Assembly (NCBI GenBank): GCA_964550855.1
Contig: CAZKBQ010000015.1
Coordinates: 1 to 64,000 of the forward strand
Length of the DNA: 64,000 nucleotides
Direction: 5' to 3'
Source: JAGOBP01 sp964550855
GTDB taxonomy: Bacteria; Chloroflexota; Anaerolineae; Fen-1058
Of the stretch, positions 52,001 through 60,619 are shown in pieces; positions within the stretch are counted from its first letter, which is position 1; every line of letters starts with the position of its first letter. A model generated the notes under the pieces. The model had not been told where the DNA came from. It was given only the letters and a program-made list of their open reading frames with translations, and made no database searches. The translations under genes and the position numbers were made by a program.

Positions 52001-52255
52001 TCAGACTGACTCAAATACCTGGACTTCGAAGCGCCCACTCAGGTCGCCCAGCAGCGCCTGCAGGTCTTCCACCGACAGGGCAGTGTCAAAGTGCAGCCGC
52101 CACGCAGGCGGGCCGGGGTCCCACGTCACATGGGTGATGATGCCGACCTGCGCCAACCGACCCTGCACGGCCGGGCTGCCGCCATAGCCGTGGATCACGT
52201 AGTGATGATCGAGGATCTGCTCTTTGACCGGTGAAGGGGCGGATGTCGGGCTCAT
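52001..52255 (-). CDS. Small protein between the two STAND genes, 84 residues, unknown
   Basis: ATG 52255 has an excellent ribosome site (GGAGG six bases upstream), so the gene is probably real. The protein has VKEQILDHHYVIHGYGGSPA, AQVGIITHVTWDP and a C-terminal LSVEDLQALLGDLSGRFEVQ. It looks like a compact alpha/beta domain. I recognise no family. It starts 48 bases after the NACHT-FGE stop on the same strand and ends at a terminator, so it belongs to that transcript. A role as adaptor or effector for one of the STAND proteins is possible but is inference only. Confidence 0.7.
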   Translation of the reverse strand: MSPTSAPSPVKEQILDHHYVIHGYGGSPAVQGRLAQVGIITHVTWDPGPPAWRLHFDTALSVEDLQALLGDLSGRFEVQVFESV

Positions 52256-52302
52256 TCCACACCTCCACTTCTAGCTTACCACACATTGTCAAGCCGGGCG
52301 CG

Positions 52303-55257
52303 CTAAACCTCAAACGCCGCGATGGAGATGACGGGCCTGAAGCCCACGTCGTGATCCAGCCCGCCCGGAATGGATTGCAGCCGTGAGGTGGTGAAGGCAT
52401 ATTTCTGGTTGGTGATCCATGATCCGCCGCGCACCACGCGCGTGCGCTCGGCCGCTCCCTCGCTGCGGTTGGAATTGGGCCGATAGGGATATGGCTCGTA
52501 CAGGCTTAGCGTCCATTCCCACACGTTGCCGCTAATGTCCATCAAGCCCAGCGCCGATGCACCCTGCGGATAGATGCCCACCGGCGTGGGATGACCGATG
52601 CGGCTCTCGCCGATGTTGGCGCGGCTCTCATCCCAGGTTCCCGTGCCCCACGGATAGCGCGCGTCGTGGCCGGCGCGCGCGGCTTTTTCCCACTCGGCTT
52701 CGGTGGGCAGCCGCACCACAAAACCGCTGGGCAGAATATAATCATCGGGAACCACAAACGACCGCTTGCTGCCAGCCAGGCTGGCGCGCAGCTGGGCATC
52801 CAGCCATTTGCAATAGGCTGTCGCTTCGAACCAGGAGACGCCGATCACCGGCCGGTTAAAGTAGTGACGTTGGTCGTCCCACAAAATCGGCGCGCTGCGC
52901 TGTTCGGGTGGGCGACGCTTCAGCCAGTCCAACAGCGCGCCCTCGTCCACCTGCCGGTCCCATTCGCCGGTGCGCCAGGCCCAGCCCTCTTTTGTCCAGA
53001 CATCGGGCTGATCGTACCCGCCGCTTTGAATGAATGCTCTGAACTGTGCCACGGTCACCGGATAGCGGGCGATCCAGTAGGTGTAGGGAATATCCACTTT
53101 GCGCTGCCCCGAGCTCTCTTCGGGCAGGGTGCCGGTGCTGCGGCGGCGCGAACCCATGACAAACGGGCCGGCCGGTATCTCGACGAAGCCCCAGTATGAT
53201 TCGGGTTGCCCCTGATATTGGCGCGGCATATACAGGAAGTCCGGATCGAAGCGCGGATCGCCCAGGCGGCCCAGCGCGTCGCCGATTTCGGCCCGCTCGC
53301 GCGCCGGCAGCTGCCCGCCTTCCACGATGCGCAGCAGCCACTTGCGCGCCCGCCGGATAATGGCGTCGTAGTGCGGGTGGCGTTCGGCTTTGTCCATCAG
53401 CCGCAGTTCCACCAGCGCCATGCCCACCAGCGCGGCGGTGCGCAGCTGTTTCTCGTTGATCTCCCCGACGGCGTCTTCGGGGTCTTCGGGCAGCAGCACG
53501 TTGATCAACGACACTGCATTGCTCAGGCCGCCCTGGCGCGCCTTGCCCACGCCCAGCAGAAACACTTCCTGCCACCAGCGCGGGTCTTCGTCCAGCAGCT
53601 GCTGCAGCCGCTCGGCGAACTGCGGTTGATTGGCCAGGTAACACGCCGCCAGGAACTCTTGAAACGACCGGTGCGGAAATGTGTAGACGCCATTGCGCCG
53701 CGCGATGAGCAGCCCCGCACGATCTTTCAGGTAGCTCAGCAGCGAATCAGGATCGAGGTTTCGCAGCAGCGGCCGGAAAGCCACCAGCACCTCGCCTTCG
53801 CTGATGTCGGCCGGCTCCGCATCATTGACGGATTCTTTGCGCTGTCGATCGTGCACGGCAAAGGCCAGGGCCTCCAGCGCCGCGCGGACGCGTTCTTCAC
53901 CCACACGCAGCGTCTGCGTGATGCCGGGTTCCACCACCAGCTCGCCGCCCGGCCCTTTCACCTCGCGCGCGCGCTGCCAGCGGCCCAACAGCAGCTTCAC
54001 GGTCTCTTCGTACAAGTCGGCGCGATCTTCCGGCAGTTGACCCCAGCTGGAGTGCAGCGTCGCCATGAGGGTGAGCAGCAGTGGGCGCGAGGCCAGATCG
54101 GCCAGGTAGGGGCGCTCCTTCAAAACCCGATAGAGCCGCTTGCCCTTGTCGCGCGCCGTGTCCTGATTCCAGCCCATTGAGGCGCGCACGGTCTGATACC
54201 AGCGCATGATGAAGCGATCAACCTGGTCTTCGGAGAAAGGCGCCAGCGCCAGGATCGAGAACCCGTCCAGGTGCCATCTGGGATCAGCGTAGGCGTACGG
54301 GCGGGCCGTGACCAGGATGCGCGATTTGTCGCGCGGCAGCGTGCCCGCCAGTTCCTGCACCGCTTCCAGCAGCGTCTTGCGGCGCTGCTGAGCCTCCGGC
54401 ACTTCGTCCAGTCCGTCCAGCATCACCAGCGCGCCGTCGTTCAGCAGCCGCTCCTGCAGATGAGGCAACAGGCGCTGCGCCGCCGCTTCGCCCAGACGCA
54501 CGGCGATGTCGTCGTGCAGCGCCGCCCACAACATCTGCGCGGTGCCGCGAACGGCGTTGGGCGCGATGTGGCGCGCCGCGGCTTCACGCAGGATCAATCG
54601 GACGGGCAGCAGACCGGACAACGGGCCAGACAGCGCGCCCGGCTGCGTGGCCATCAAGTAGGTCAGGTAGTTGACGAAGGTGGTCTTGCCCGAGCCGGGA
54701 TCTCCCAGCAGCACCGTCCAGGCGTTGGCGTCGGCGGCCAGCGTCTCGATCAGCGGGGCGCGTTCGCGGCCCTCGCCCCGTGATAGCTGCGCCGCCCACT
54801 CGCGCTCGTTCGGCTCTTCGTCGGTGGGCTGCAGCGGCTCAATCACGTCGAGGTCGATGTAAATGTCGGGCAGGGGGATGATCTGCTCGCCGCTCGTCCG
54901 CACAAATTCCTTGTCGATGACGCCCAGTGGCAGGCGGCGGCATTCGGCGGCCAGCGATCGATAGTAGGCGCGCAGCAGGTTCTCCGGTGCGTCCCGATCG
55001 GCGATCACCACCGTCTCGATCTGATTGTCCATCAGCACCGTGCCGCCGCTGACCGACGTGATCTTGTCGCGGCCCACCACGTCGCCGCCGATATTGGCGG
55101 TGGAGGCGCTGATGGCAACACCGGTCAGCGCGGCCAGCTGCCGCTCCAGTTCGGCGCGTTTGTCGTCCACCACCGCGTCGCCCAGCAGCAGACGCAGCGC
55201 CTCCAGCTTGCTGATCTGTTCTTGAATCTCGGCCGCGCGGAGTTGTGCTTGATCCAT
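52303..55257 (-). CDS. NACHT-type STAND NTPase with C-terminal FGE/SUMF1 domain
   Basis: This 984-residue protein starts with a coiled-coil (about 1-45), then GGDVVGRDKI (57-66), the same motif as in the nSTAND-WD40 protein. The NACHT NTPase has Walker A GDPGSGKTT (185-193) and Walker B LVMLDGLDEVP (277-287). ASRPLLLTLMATLH and FPHRSFQEFLAACYLA mark the NACHT winged helix, followed by helical repeats. From about residue 700 an FGE-sulfatase (C-lectin-like) domain runs to the end: EIPAGPFVMGS, VRLPTEAEWEKAARAG, GNVWEWT, RVVRGGSW, GFRPV. The layout is that of an NLR-like sensor; the FGE domain may bind a ligand rather than modify a sulfatase. It starts 3 bases after a hydrolase gene. Confidence 0.9.
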   Translation of the reverse strand: MDQAQLRAAEIQEQISKLEALRLLLGDAVVDDKRAELERQLAALTGVAISASTANIGGDVVGRDKITSVSGGTVLMDNQIETVVIADRDAPENLLRAYYRSLAAECRRLPLGVIDKEFVRTSGEQIIPLPDIYIDLDVIEPLQPTDEEPNEREWAAQLSRGEGRERAPLIETLAADANAWTVLLGDPGSGKTTFVNYLTYLMATQPGALSGPLSGLLPVRLILREAAARHIAPNAVRGTAQMLWAALHDDIAVRLGEAAAQRLLPHLQERLLNDGALVMLDGLDEVPEAQQRRKTLLEAVQELAGTLPRDKSRILVTARPYAYADPRWHLDGFSILALAPFSEDQVDRFIMRWYQTVRASMGWNQDTARDKGKRLYRVLKERPYLADLASRPLLLTLMATLHSSWGQLPEDRADLYEETVKLLLGRWQRAREVKGPGGELVVEPGITQTLRVGEERVRAALEALAFAVHDRQRKESVNDAEPADISEGEVLVAFRPLLRNLDPDSLLSYLKDRAGLLIARRNGVYTFPHRSFQEFLAACYLANQPQFAERLQQLLDEDPRWWQEVFLLGVGKARQGGLSNAVSLINVLLPEDPEDAVGEINEKQLRTAALVGMALVELRLMDKAERHPHYDAIIRRARKWLLRIVEGGQLPARERAEIGDALGRLGDPRFDPDFLYMPRQYQGQPESYWGFVEIPAGPFVMGSRRRSTGTLPEESSGQRKVDIPYTYWIARYPVTVAQFRAFIQSGGYDQPDVWTKEGWAWRTGEWDRQVDEGALLDWLKRRPPEQRSAPILWDDQRHYFNRPVIGVSWFEATAYCKWLDAQLRASLAGSKRSFVVPDDYILPSGFVVRLPTEAEWEKAARAGHDARYPWGTGTWDESRANIGESRIGHPTPVGIYPQGASALGLMDISGNVWEWTLSLYEPYPYRPNSNRSEGAAERTRVVRGGSWITNQKYAFTTSRLQSIPGGLDHDVGFRPVISIAAFEV

Positions 55258-55260
55258 GGC

Positions 55261-56139
55261 TCAATCCAACAGATGCTGAGTGAAAAATCCGGTAATGCGC
55301 CGGCGATACGCTTCGGGCTGGCGCGTTTGCAACTGGCGATGCGCGGCGTCGGGCACGCGCCACAGCTCTTTCGGCTCGCCGGCCCGCTGCCACAACAGGT
55401 CAACTTCGGCGCGCGGCGCAAACGGATCGAGCTCGCCGAACATCAGCAGCAGCGGCTTCGGCGCCACCCGATCGATCCACCGGGCCGGATCGGCTTGCTG
55501 CCAGTCCCGGCCGGTGCGCCACCCGGCCGCGGTCAGCAAGAGCCGCGCGAGGCTGTAGGCTGCACTGTCGGGCAGGCCGCGCTCGCGCAGGCCCACCGCC
55601 ACGGCCGTGAGCACGTGGATGAACGGGCTGTCGGCCGCCACTGCGTCGATGCCGGGACAGACGGCGGCGGTCGAGATCGCCACGGCGCCGCCCATGGAAA
55701 AACCCAGCACGCCTACTTTGGCAGCGCTGCGCGACCGGGCAAAGTCCACCGCGGCCAGCAGATCATAGCGTTCGTCCAGCCCCAGCGTCACCCGCTGTCC
55801 GTCGCTGCGGCCGTGTCCGCGCCAGTCAAATGTTAGCACATTCAAGTTTAAAAAGTGAAACCACGGTAAAACGGCCGTATCCGCGTCGATGGAGCCGTTG
55901 GCGCCGGGGCAGACGATGACCGTGGGGGCCAGAGCAGCCGATCGGGCGGGGATGTACCAGCCGCGCAGCGTCAGCCCGTCACTTGCCTGGAATTCGATGT
56001 CCTCAAAGGCTAGATCGTAATCGGCGGGCGAGGCGGGCGCATCGGGCCGGCGCCGTGCCATCAGGTAGTTGGAGCCGAGGTAGGCGAGGGCGGCCAGCCC
56101 GGCGAGAATGACGGTGAAGAAGATGAGCAGGTAGAGCAT
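55261..56139 (-). CDS. Membrane-anchored alpha/beta hydrolase
   Basis: This 292-residue protein has an N-terminal membrane helix (LYLLIFFTVILAGLAALAYL) and a hydrolase fold: VIVCPGANGSID, LTFDWRGHGRSDG and nucleophile elbow GFSMGG (Ser). GELDPFAPR holds the acid and PDAAHRQLQ the His. It resembles the BAAT/YqkD-like group. Its stop lies 3 bases before the NACHT-FGE ATG, so the two are translationally coupled and may act together, for example as a membrane enzyme gated by the STAND protein. The substrate is unknown. Confidence 0.82.
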   Translation of the reverse strand: MLYLLIFFTVILAGLAALAYLGSNYLMARRRPDAPASPADYDLAFEDIEFQASDGLTLRGWYIPARSAALAPTVIVCPGANGSIDADTAVLPWFHFLNLNVLTFDWRGHGRSDGQRVTLGLDERYDLLAAVDFARSRSAAKVGVLGFSMGGAVAISTAAVCPGIDAVAADSPFIHVLTAVAVGLRERGLPDSAAYSLARLLLTAAGWRTGRDWQQADPARWIDRVAPKPLLLMFGELDPFAPRAEVDLLWQRAGEPKELWRVPDAAHRQLQTRQPEAYRRRITGFFTQHLLD

Positions 56140-56140
56140 C

Positions 56141-56192
56141 AGGAGTAATCCGTAACGAGTAACAGCAACGCCGACACATACTCGTTATGCTT
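56141..56192. repeat. Heptamer repeat in inverted arrangement at the tgt 3' end
   Basis: Plus-strand units AGGAGTA, ATCCGTA, ACGAGTA (56141-56161) face complementary units from 56179. TAACGAGTA (56153-56161) and TACTCGTTA (56179-56187) form a 9-bp inverted repeat. The tgt stop codon and last residues lie in the second half. Confidence 0.75.
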
Positions 56193-57291
56193 TACTCGTC
56201 AGTCGGGGCAGCAGGTCTGCCTTTAATTGCTCAAATGTCCCGGCGAAGATGGACTCTCGAATCTGCCGCATCGTGTTCAGCAGGAAATGCAGATTGTGAA
56301 GCGACGCTAAGTATAACCCCAGAATTTCTTTGGCGACCATGAGGTGGCGGACGTAGCCGCGCGAGAAGTGCGTGCAGGCGTAGCAGGTGCAGCCGGTTTC
56401 GATCGGCTCGTGGTCGGCAGCCAGCGCCTGATTGCGCAGGTTGACGCGGCCCGACCCGGTCATCGCTGCGCCGTGCCGGGCCAACCGGGTGGGCAGCACG
56501 CAATCGAAGATGTCCACGCCGCGCGCCACCGCCTCGAAGAAGTCTTCGGCGGTGCCCACGCCCATCAGATAGCGCGGCTTGTCGGCCGGCAAAATCGGCT
56601 CGAGCAGGTCAAGCACGCCGTGCATCTGCGCTTTCGTTTCGCCCACGGCCAACCCGCCGATGGCGTAACCGGGGAAATCGAGGTCCATCAGGAAACGGGC
56701 GGAATGCTCGCGCAGATCGTGAAAGACGCCGCCCTGCACGATGCCAAACAGCGCCTGATCCGATCGGGTCTGGGCGCGTTTGCAGCGTTCGGCCCACAGA
56801 TGCGTGCGGCGCAGCGCCTGCTCGTTCACTTCGCGCTGCGTGGGCGGCGGACACTCGTCGAGCACCATGATGATGTCCGCGCCCAGATTCTCTTCGATCG
56901 AGATCACTTTCTCCGGCGTGAAGCGATGGGTGCTGCCGTCGAGGTGCGAGCGGAAGGTCACGCCGTCGTCGTCCACGCGGCGCAGGTCTCGCAGCGAGAA
57001 GACCTGAAACCCGCCGGAGTCGGTCAGCATTGGGCCGTCCCAGCCCATGAAGCGGTGCAGGCCGCCCAGGCGCGCCACAAGTTCATCGCCGGGACGCAGA
57101 TACAGGTGGTAGGTGTTGGCCAGCACCAGCGTCGCGCCGAGTTCCTTTAGATCGCGGGGCGGCACGCCTTTCACGGTGGCCGCCGTGCCGACCGGCGCGA
57201 AGACCGGCGTGGGAATGTCGCCGTGCGGCGTATGAAAGACACCGGCGCGGGCGCGGCCGCAGCGAGCAAACTGTTCGTAAGTAAAGGTCAT
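56185..57291 (-). CDS. tgt: Queuine tRNA-ribosyltransferase (tRNA-guanine transglycosylase)
   Basis: This 368-residue enzyme swaps guanine-34 for preQ1 in tRNAs for Asp, Asn, His and Tyr. It has TPVFAPVGTAATVKGV, LANTYHLYLRPG, LTDSGGFQVFSL (general Asp) and GIVQGG. GGLAVGE, IFDCVLPTRLARHG (nucleophile Asp) and the zinc site CTCYACTHFSRGYVRHL complete it. All key residues are present. A TATAAT box (57366-57371 on the minus strand) lies upstream. The last residues LTSKA and the stop are encoded by heptamer repeat DNA, so the C-terminal end may have been rewritten by the repeat. Confidence 0.95.
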   Translation of the reverse strand: MTFTYEQFARCGRARAGVFHTPHGDIPTPVFAPVGTAATVKGVPPRDLKELGATLVLANTYHLYLRPGDELVARLGGLHRFMGWDGPMLTDSGGFQVFSLRDLRRVDDDGVTFRSHLDGSTHRFTPEKVISIEENLGADIIMVLDECPPPTQREVNEQALRRTHLWAERCKRAQTRSDQALFGIVQGGVFHDLREHSARFLMDLDFPGYAIGGLAVGETKAQMHGVLDLLEPILPADKPRYLMGVGTAEDFFEAVARGVDIFDCVLPTRLARHGAAMTGSGRVNLRNQALAADHEPIETGCTCYACTHFSRGYVRHLMVAKEILGLYLASLHNLHFLLNTMRQIRESIFAGTFEQLKADLLPRLTSKA

Positions 57292-57474
57292 AATTTGAAC
57301 GTTAGTTGGTTGCGACGGCTGTCGGCAGTTGTCATTTGAGTTCGCGTGCGGTCCGCATGCGCGACATTATAGCATGGCGGCGCCGATGAATGCGACTCGC
57401 CGCCGCGAACAGACGGCCGTCGAATGCGCGGCGCAGTGCTATACTTGCGCTAATCTCACCGAGCGAACGTTGCC

Positions 57475-58632
57475 ATGCCACTGACCATTCAACATCCAGA
57501 ATCCAAATTCGCCAATCCCCCGCGCCCCACCTGGGCCGAAATCGACCTGGCTGCGTCGTATCACAACATGCGCCGCATCGTCGAGATCGTCGGGCCTAAG
57601 GTGAAAGTATTGTCGATGGTGAAAGCCGAAGCGTACGGCCACGGCTTGAAGGCCATCGCGCAGACCGCCGAGAAAGCAGGCGCGGCGCTGTTGGGCTTCG
57701 CGTCGCTATCGGAAGCGCTGACGCTGGCGCCGGGCGAGGTGTCGATTCCCAGGCTCGTCGTCGGCTGGACGCCGGGTTTTCTGGCGGAAGCGGCCATTCG
57801 CCACGACGTGATCTGCATGGTGTGCGATCTGGACACGGCGATGGAGTTCGCGCGAGCCGCACAGTCGCTTGGCAAGGTTGCGCGTGTCCACGTCAAGGTT
57901 GATACCGGCATGGGGCGGTTGGGCTTCCTGCCCGATGAAGCCGTCGATGCCATCGCGGCCATTGCGTCGATGGACGGCCTGGCCCTCGACGGGGTGTTCA
58001 CGCATTTCGCCAAAGCCGATGAGGCCGACCCCGCCTATACGTATCAACAGTTCGAAAAGTTCAAGCGTGTGCTCGCCGAAGTTGAAGCCCGCGGCCTGCA
58101 CATTCCCATCAAGCACTGCGCCAACTCACCGGCGATTTTGCGTTTCCCGGAGATGCACCTCGACATGGTGCGGCCGGGCATCATTCAGCATGGACTCGAC
58201 CCCAGCGACGATGTGCCGTGTCCCGGCGACTTCAAGCCAGTGTTGTCGTTAAAGTCAATGATCGCCTCGGTGAAGGTCATGCCGCCGGGTTCGCCCATCT
58301 CGTATGGCGGTACGTACATCACCACGGGTTACGAACGCATCGCCGTGATCCCGATCGGCTACGCGGACGGCTTCCGGCGCAAGCCCAACCATTGGGGCGA
58401 GGTGCTGGTGCGCGGCCGGCGCGCGCCCATCGTCGGGCGGGTGTGCATGGATCAGTGCATGATCAACGTCACGCACATCCCCGACGTGCAACTCGGCGAT
58501 GAAGTGGTGCTCATCGGCGCGCAGGGGGATGATCGACTTCGCGCCGAGGAGGTGGCGGTCAGACTCGGCACGAACAACTACGAGACCACGTCCATGGTGA
58601 TGGCGCGCGTGCCGCGCCTTTACCTGAGCTAA
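57475..58632 (+). CDS. alr: Alanine racemase
   Basis: This 385-residue PLP enzyme interconverts L- and D-alanine for peptidoglycan. It has the PLP lysine in SMVKAEAYGHG (K50), VKVDTGMGRLG, HFAKADEAD, HCANSPA and RPGIIQHG. The second catalytic residue is Tyr277 (SPISYGGTY), and IPIGYADGF and GRVCMDQCMI follow. The N-terminal 18 residues precede the usual family start. A TATACT box lies at 57440-57445, with the ATG at 57475. It is convergent with a lipoprotein gene; a long perfect stem-loop separates them. Confidence 0.93.
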   Translation: MPLTIQHPESKFANPPRPTWAEIDLAASYHNMRRIVEIVGPKVKVLSMVKAEAYGHGLKAIAQTAEKAGAALLGFASLSEALTLAPGEVSIPRLVVGWTPGFLAEAAIRHDVICMVCDLDTAMEFARAAQSLGKVARVHVKVDTGMGRLGFLPDEAVDAIAAIASMDGLALDGVFTHFAKADEADPAYTYQQFEKFKRVLAEVEARGLHIPIKHCANSPAILRFPEMHLDMVRPGIIQHGLDPSDDVPCPGDFKPVLSLKSMIASVKVMPPGSPISYGGTYITTGYERIAVIPIGYADGFRRKPNHWGEVLVRGRRAPIVGRVCMDQCMINVTHIPDVQLGDEVVLIGAQGDDRLRAEEVAVRLGTNNYETTSMVMARVPRLYLS

Positions 58633-58643
58633 CGCATGGCAAT

Positions 58644-58685
58644 CGACTGCACCCGATCGCGCCACTCGCCGATCGGGTGCAGTCG
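58644..58685. terminator. Bidirectional terminator between alr and the lipoprotein gene
   Basis: A perfect 16-bp stem pairs CGACTGCACCCGATCG (58644-58659) with CGATCGGGTGCAGTCG (58670-58685) around a 10-base loop; only GTTTG follows. Confidence 0.75.
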
Positions 58686-58698
58686 GTTTGATGGCATG

Positions 58699-59823
58699 TC
58701 ACGGCAGCCCGCACATCTGATTCATCAGCGTCGCCGTGTCGGCGTCGTTCGCCACCTGCTTGACGTTGGCTGATTCGATGGCAAGCGGTTGAAACGGCGG
58801 CACCGCCTGAAAGTCGGGATTGCTGAGATGCAGCGTGTAACAGCCGACGAACGTTTGCGGCGTGCCGTCGGTCTGTTGGGCCACCAGCGTAGTCGGCACC
58901 ATGTAGCGAATCTGCCCCGCCCCGGCGTCGGGCGTCACCATGCCAAACGTGATGGTGACCGCCTGCGTCGCACTGTAGCCCTGGGTGAATTGATCGAGGG
59001 TGGGCAGATCGGGCGTGTTGCTCTGCCAGTAGGAATACGCCCGCACGTACTCGTGCCGGTTGATGGCGTTGTAGAGTGATCGCAAGACGGCCACCGGGTC
59101 GGAGCGATTATCGAGATACCGATCTGCGCTGATGTCGCCGGGATCAACGGTCGGTTGGGGCAGAGGCGCAGGCGGTTGGCCGTACTGATCGCACGCGCGC
59201 GACATCAAATCTGTTGTGTTCGCGCCGTTATCGACCGGCGTCACCGTGGCCGATTGGATGCCCCACGGCCTGAAGGGCAGCGTGCCTTGAATCGCCGGCT
59301 GGCCGAGGTGCAGTAGATAACAACCGACGTAGGTTTGCGTGGCGCCCGCTGTTGATTGGGCGACGAGTGTAACCGGTACCGGTGCGTACAAATTGCCGGC
59401 GGCTGCGCCCAGCCCGATGACGCCCAACGTCACCTGAACCGAATCTGTATCTTGATAGCCGGCCTCAAACTGATCGAAAGCCGGGCGCTCAGGCGTGTCG
59501 TCCCAGTACGAATACGCCCGCACATATTGATGCAGATTAATCGCGTTGTACAGTGATTCGATCACGGCCGCGGCGTCGCTGCGATCGTCGAGATAGGGAG
59601 TGTAAGCCGGGCTGGCAGCGGTCGGCGGCGCGGTTGGCACGAGCGTCGGCGCAGGTGCGGCGGTAGAAGTTGGCTGCGGCGTGGCGGCGGCGGGCAGCCC
59701 GGTGGGCGTGGTGGCGGGCTGAACGGTCGGCGGCGTGGCTGTCGTCGGCGCGCAGCCGCTCGCCACGAGTGCGACAAGCAAGATGGCGGCAAACGCTGCC
59801 GCAGCATGGTTGATGCGGTTCAT
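58699..59823 (-). CDS. Lipoprotein with Pro-Thr-rich linker and two tandem repeats
   Basis: This 374-residue protein has a signal peptide with lipobox (LVALVASGC), so it is lipid-anchored outside. A Pro/Thr/Ala-rich linker follows (about 25-75), then two homologous domains of about 140 residues. Each opens YLD(D/N)RSD-x-x-AV and (S)LYNAIN-x-H-(Q/E)YVRAYSYW, and has QTYVGCYLLHL or QTFVGCYTLHL, then a C-terminal Cys. The repeats look NTF2-like, but no catalytic residues are evident. Function unknown; possibly ligand binding at the cell surface. GAGGAGA precedes the ATG. Confidence 0.8.
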   Translation of the reverse strand: MNRINHAAAAFAAILLVALVASGCAPTTATPPTVQPATTPTGLPAAATPQPTSTAAPAPTLVPTAPPTAASPAYTPYLDDRSDAAAVIESLYNAINLHQYVRAYSYWDDTPERPAFDQFEAGYQDTDSVQVTLGVIGLGAAAGNLYAPVPVTLVAQSTAGATQTYVGCYLLHLGQPAIQGTLPFRPWGIQSATVTPVDNGANTTDLMSRACDQYGQPPAPLPQPTVDPGDISADRYLDNRSDPVAVLRSLYNAINRHEYVRAYSYWQSNTPDLPTLDQFTQGYSATQAVTITFGMVTPDAGAGQIRYMVPTTLVAQQTDGTPQTFVGCYTLHLSNPDFQAVPPFQPLAIESANVKQVANDADTATLMNQMCGLP

Positions 59824-59992
59824 GTTGGTCTCCTCATTGCCCTGGGAATTTTGCCAGCTCTAAAACGCGACGTGTATGCTCAGAGTTCCGGGGGATTGAT
59901 TAGCGTTGGCTTAAAGAGATTTAACCGCCGATCGGCTAATCTGTCCAAACCGAGTGGTGCCATTCGGCGCCCCTCCCGATGACAAACTCCGT

Positions 59993-60021
59993 TTGACAGC
60001 CGCCTCGCTTCTGGCTACAAT
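59993..60021 (+). promoter_or_regulatory. Promoter of the glycine cleavage operon
   Basis: TTGACA (59993-59998), a 17-base spacer and TACAAT (60016-60021). The expected start point near 60028 lies just before the riboswitch. The rest of the 59824-60237 gap upstream of this promoter shows nothing else I can identify. Confidence 0.8.
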
Positions 60022-60040
60022 CACCTTGTAATTTGACAGT

Positions 60041-60160
60041 CGCAGGGGAGAGCGCGGATCATCATCCGCCACCGAAGGGGCAAGCGGTATCGATGGCTGA
60101 ATCGATCCGGCGAAACTCTCAGGTCAAGCAACTCTGCGGCCGAACCTCCTGAAGGCAATC
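60041..60160 (+). promoter_or_regulatory. Glycine riboswitch (gcvT RNA motif)
   Basis: The conserved blocks appear in order: GGGGAGAG (60045-60052), CCGAAGGGGCAAGC (60072-60085), CGAAACTCTCAGG (60111-60123). These are the glycine aptamer core; only one full aptamer is seen, with possible remnants after it (GCGGCCGAACCTCCTGAAGG). Glycine binding should switch on the downstream glycine-cleavage genes. A terminator-like hairpin follows directly. Confidence 0.9.
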
Positions 60161-60161
60161 G

Positions 60162-60196
60162 ACAGGGGACACACAGCAGGCGTGTGTCCCCTGTTT
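60162..60196 (+). terminator. Expression-platform hairpin of the glycine riboswitch
   Basis: A 13-bp perfect stem pairs ACAGGGGACACAC (60162-60174) with GTGTGTCCCCTGT (60182-60194), then TTTCATTTC. It probably ends transcription when glycine is low. Confidence 0.75.
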
Positions 60197-60237
60197 CATT
60201 TCAAAATCAAATCCAAAAATTCACACAGGAGCGTGCC

Positions 60238-60618
60238 ATGAACTTCCCCACCGATCTCAAGTATGCCAAGACTGACGAATGGATCCGTCCCGCCACCGGC
60301 GAGGTGGGCCTGACCGATTATGCCCAGTCGCATCTCAGCGACATCGTGTACGTGGAGCTGCCCGAAGTGGGCGCCACCGTGACTGCGGGCGAATCGTTCG
60401 GCTCGATCGAGTCGGTGAAGGCTGCGTCCGATCTCAACGCGCCGGCCAGCGGCACCGTCGCGGCGGTCAATGAAAGCCTGTCGGATACGCCCGAAGTCGT
60501 CAACAGCGATCCGTATGGCGCGGGCTGGCTCATCAAGATCGACGTGAGCGAGGCCGGCGCGTTCGATGGCCTGATGGACGCCGCCGCCTACGAAGCGTAT
60601 TGCAACGAGCGAGGTTGA
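60238..60618 (+). CDS. gcvH: Glycine cleavage system H protein
   Basis: This 126-residue lipoyl carrier shuttles the aminomethyl group between P, T and L proteins. It has TDEWIRPATGEVGLTDYAQ, LPEVGATVTAGESFGSIESV and the lipoyl Lys61 in ESVKAASDL. NSDPYGAGWLIKI follows. ACAGGAGCG lies before ATG 60238. It is the first gene of the riboswitch-controlled operon, followed 1 base later by gcvPA. No gcvT or lpd lies in the window, so the T and L proteins must be encoded elsewhere. Confidence 0.95.
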   Translation: MNFPTDLKYAKTDEWIRPATGEVGLTDYAQSHLSDIVYVELPEVGATVTAGESFGSIESVKAASDLNAPASGTVAAVNESLSDTPEVVNSDPYGAGWLIKIDVSEAGAFDGLMDAAAYEAYCNERG

Positions 60619-60619
60619 T

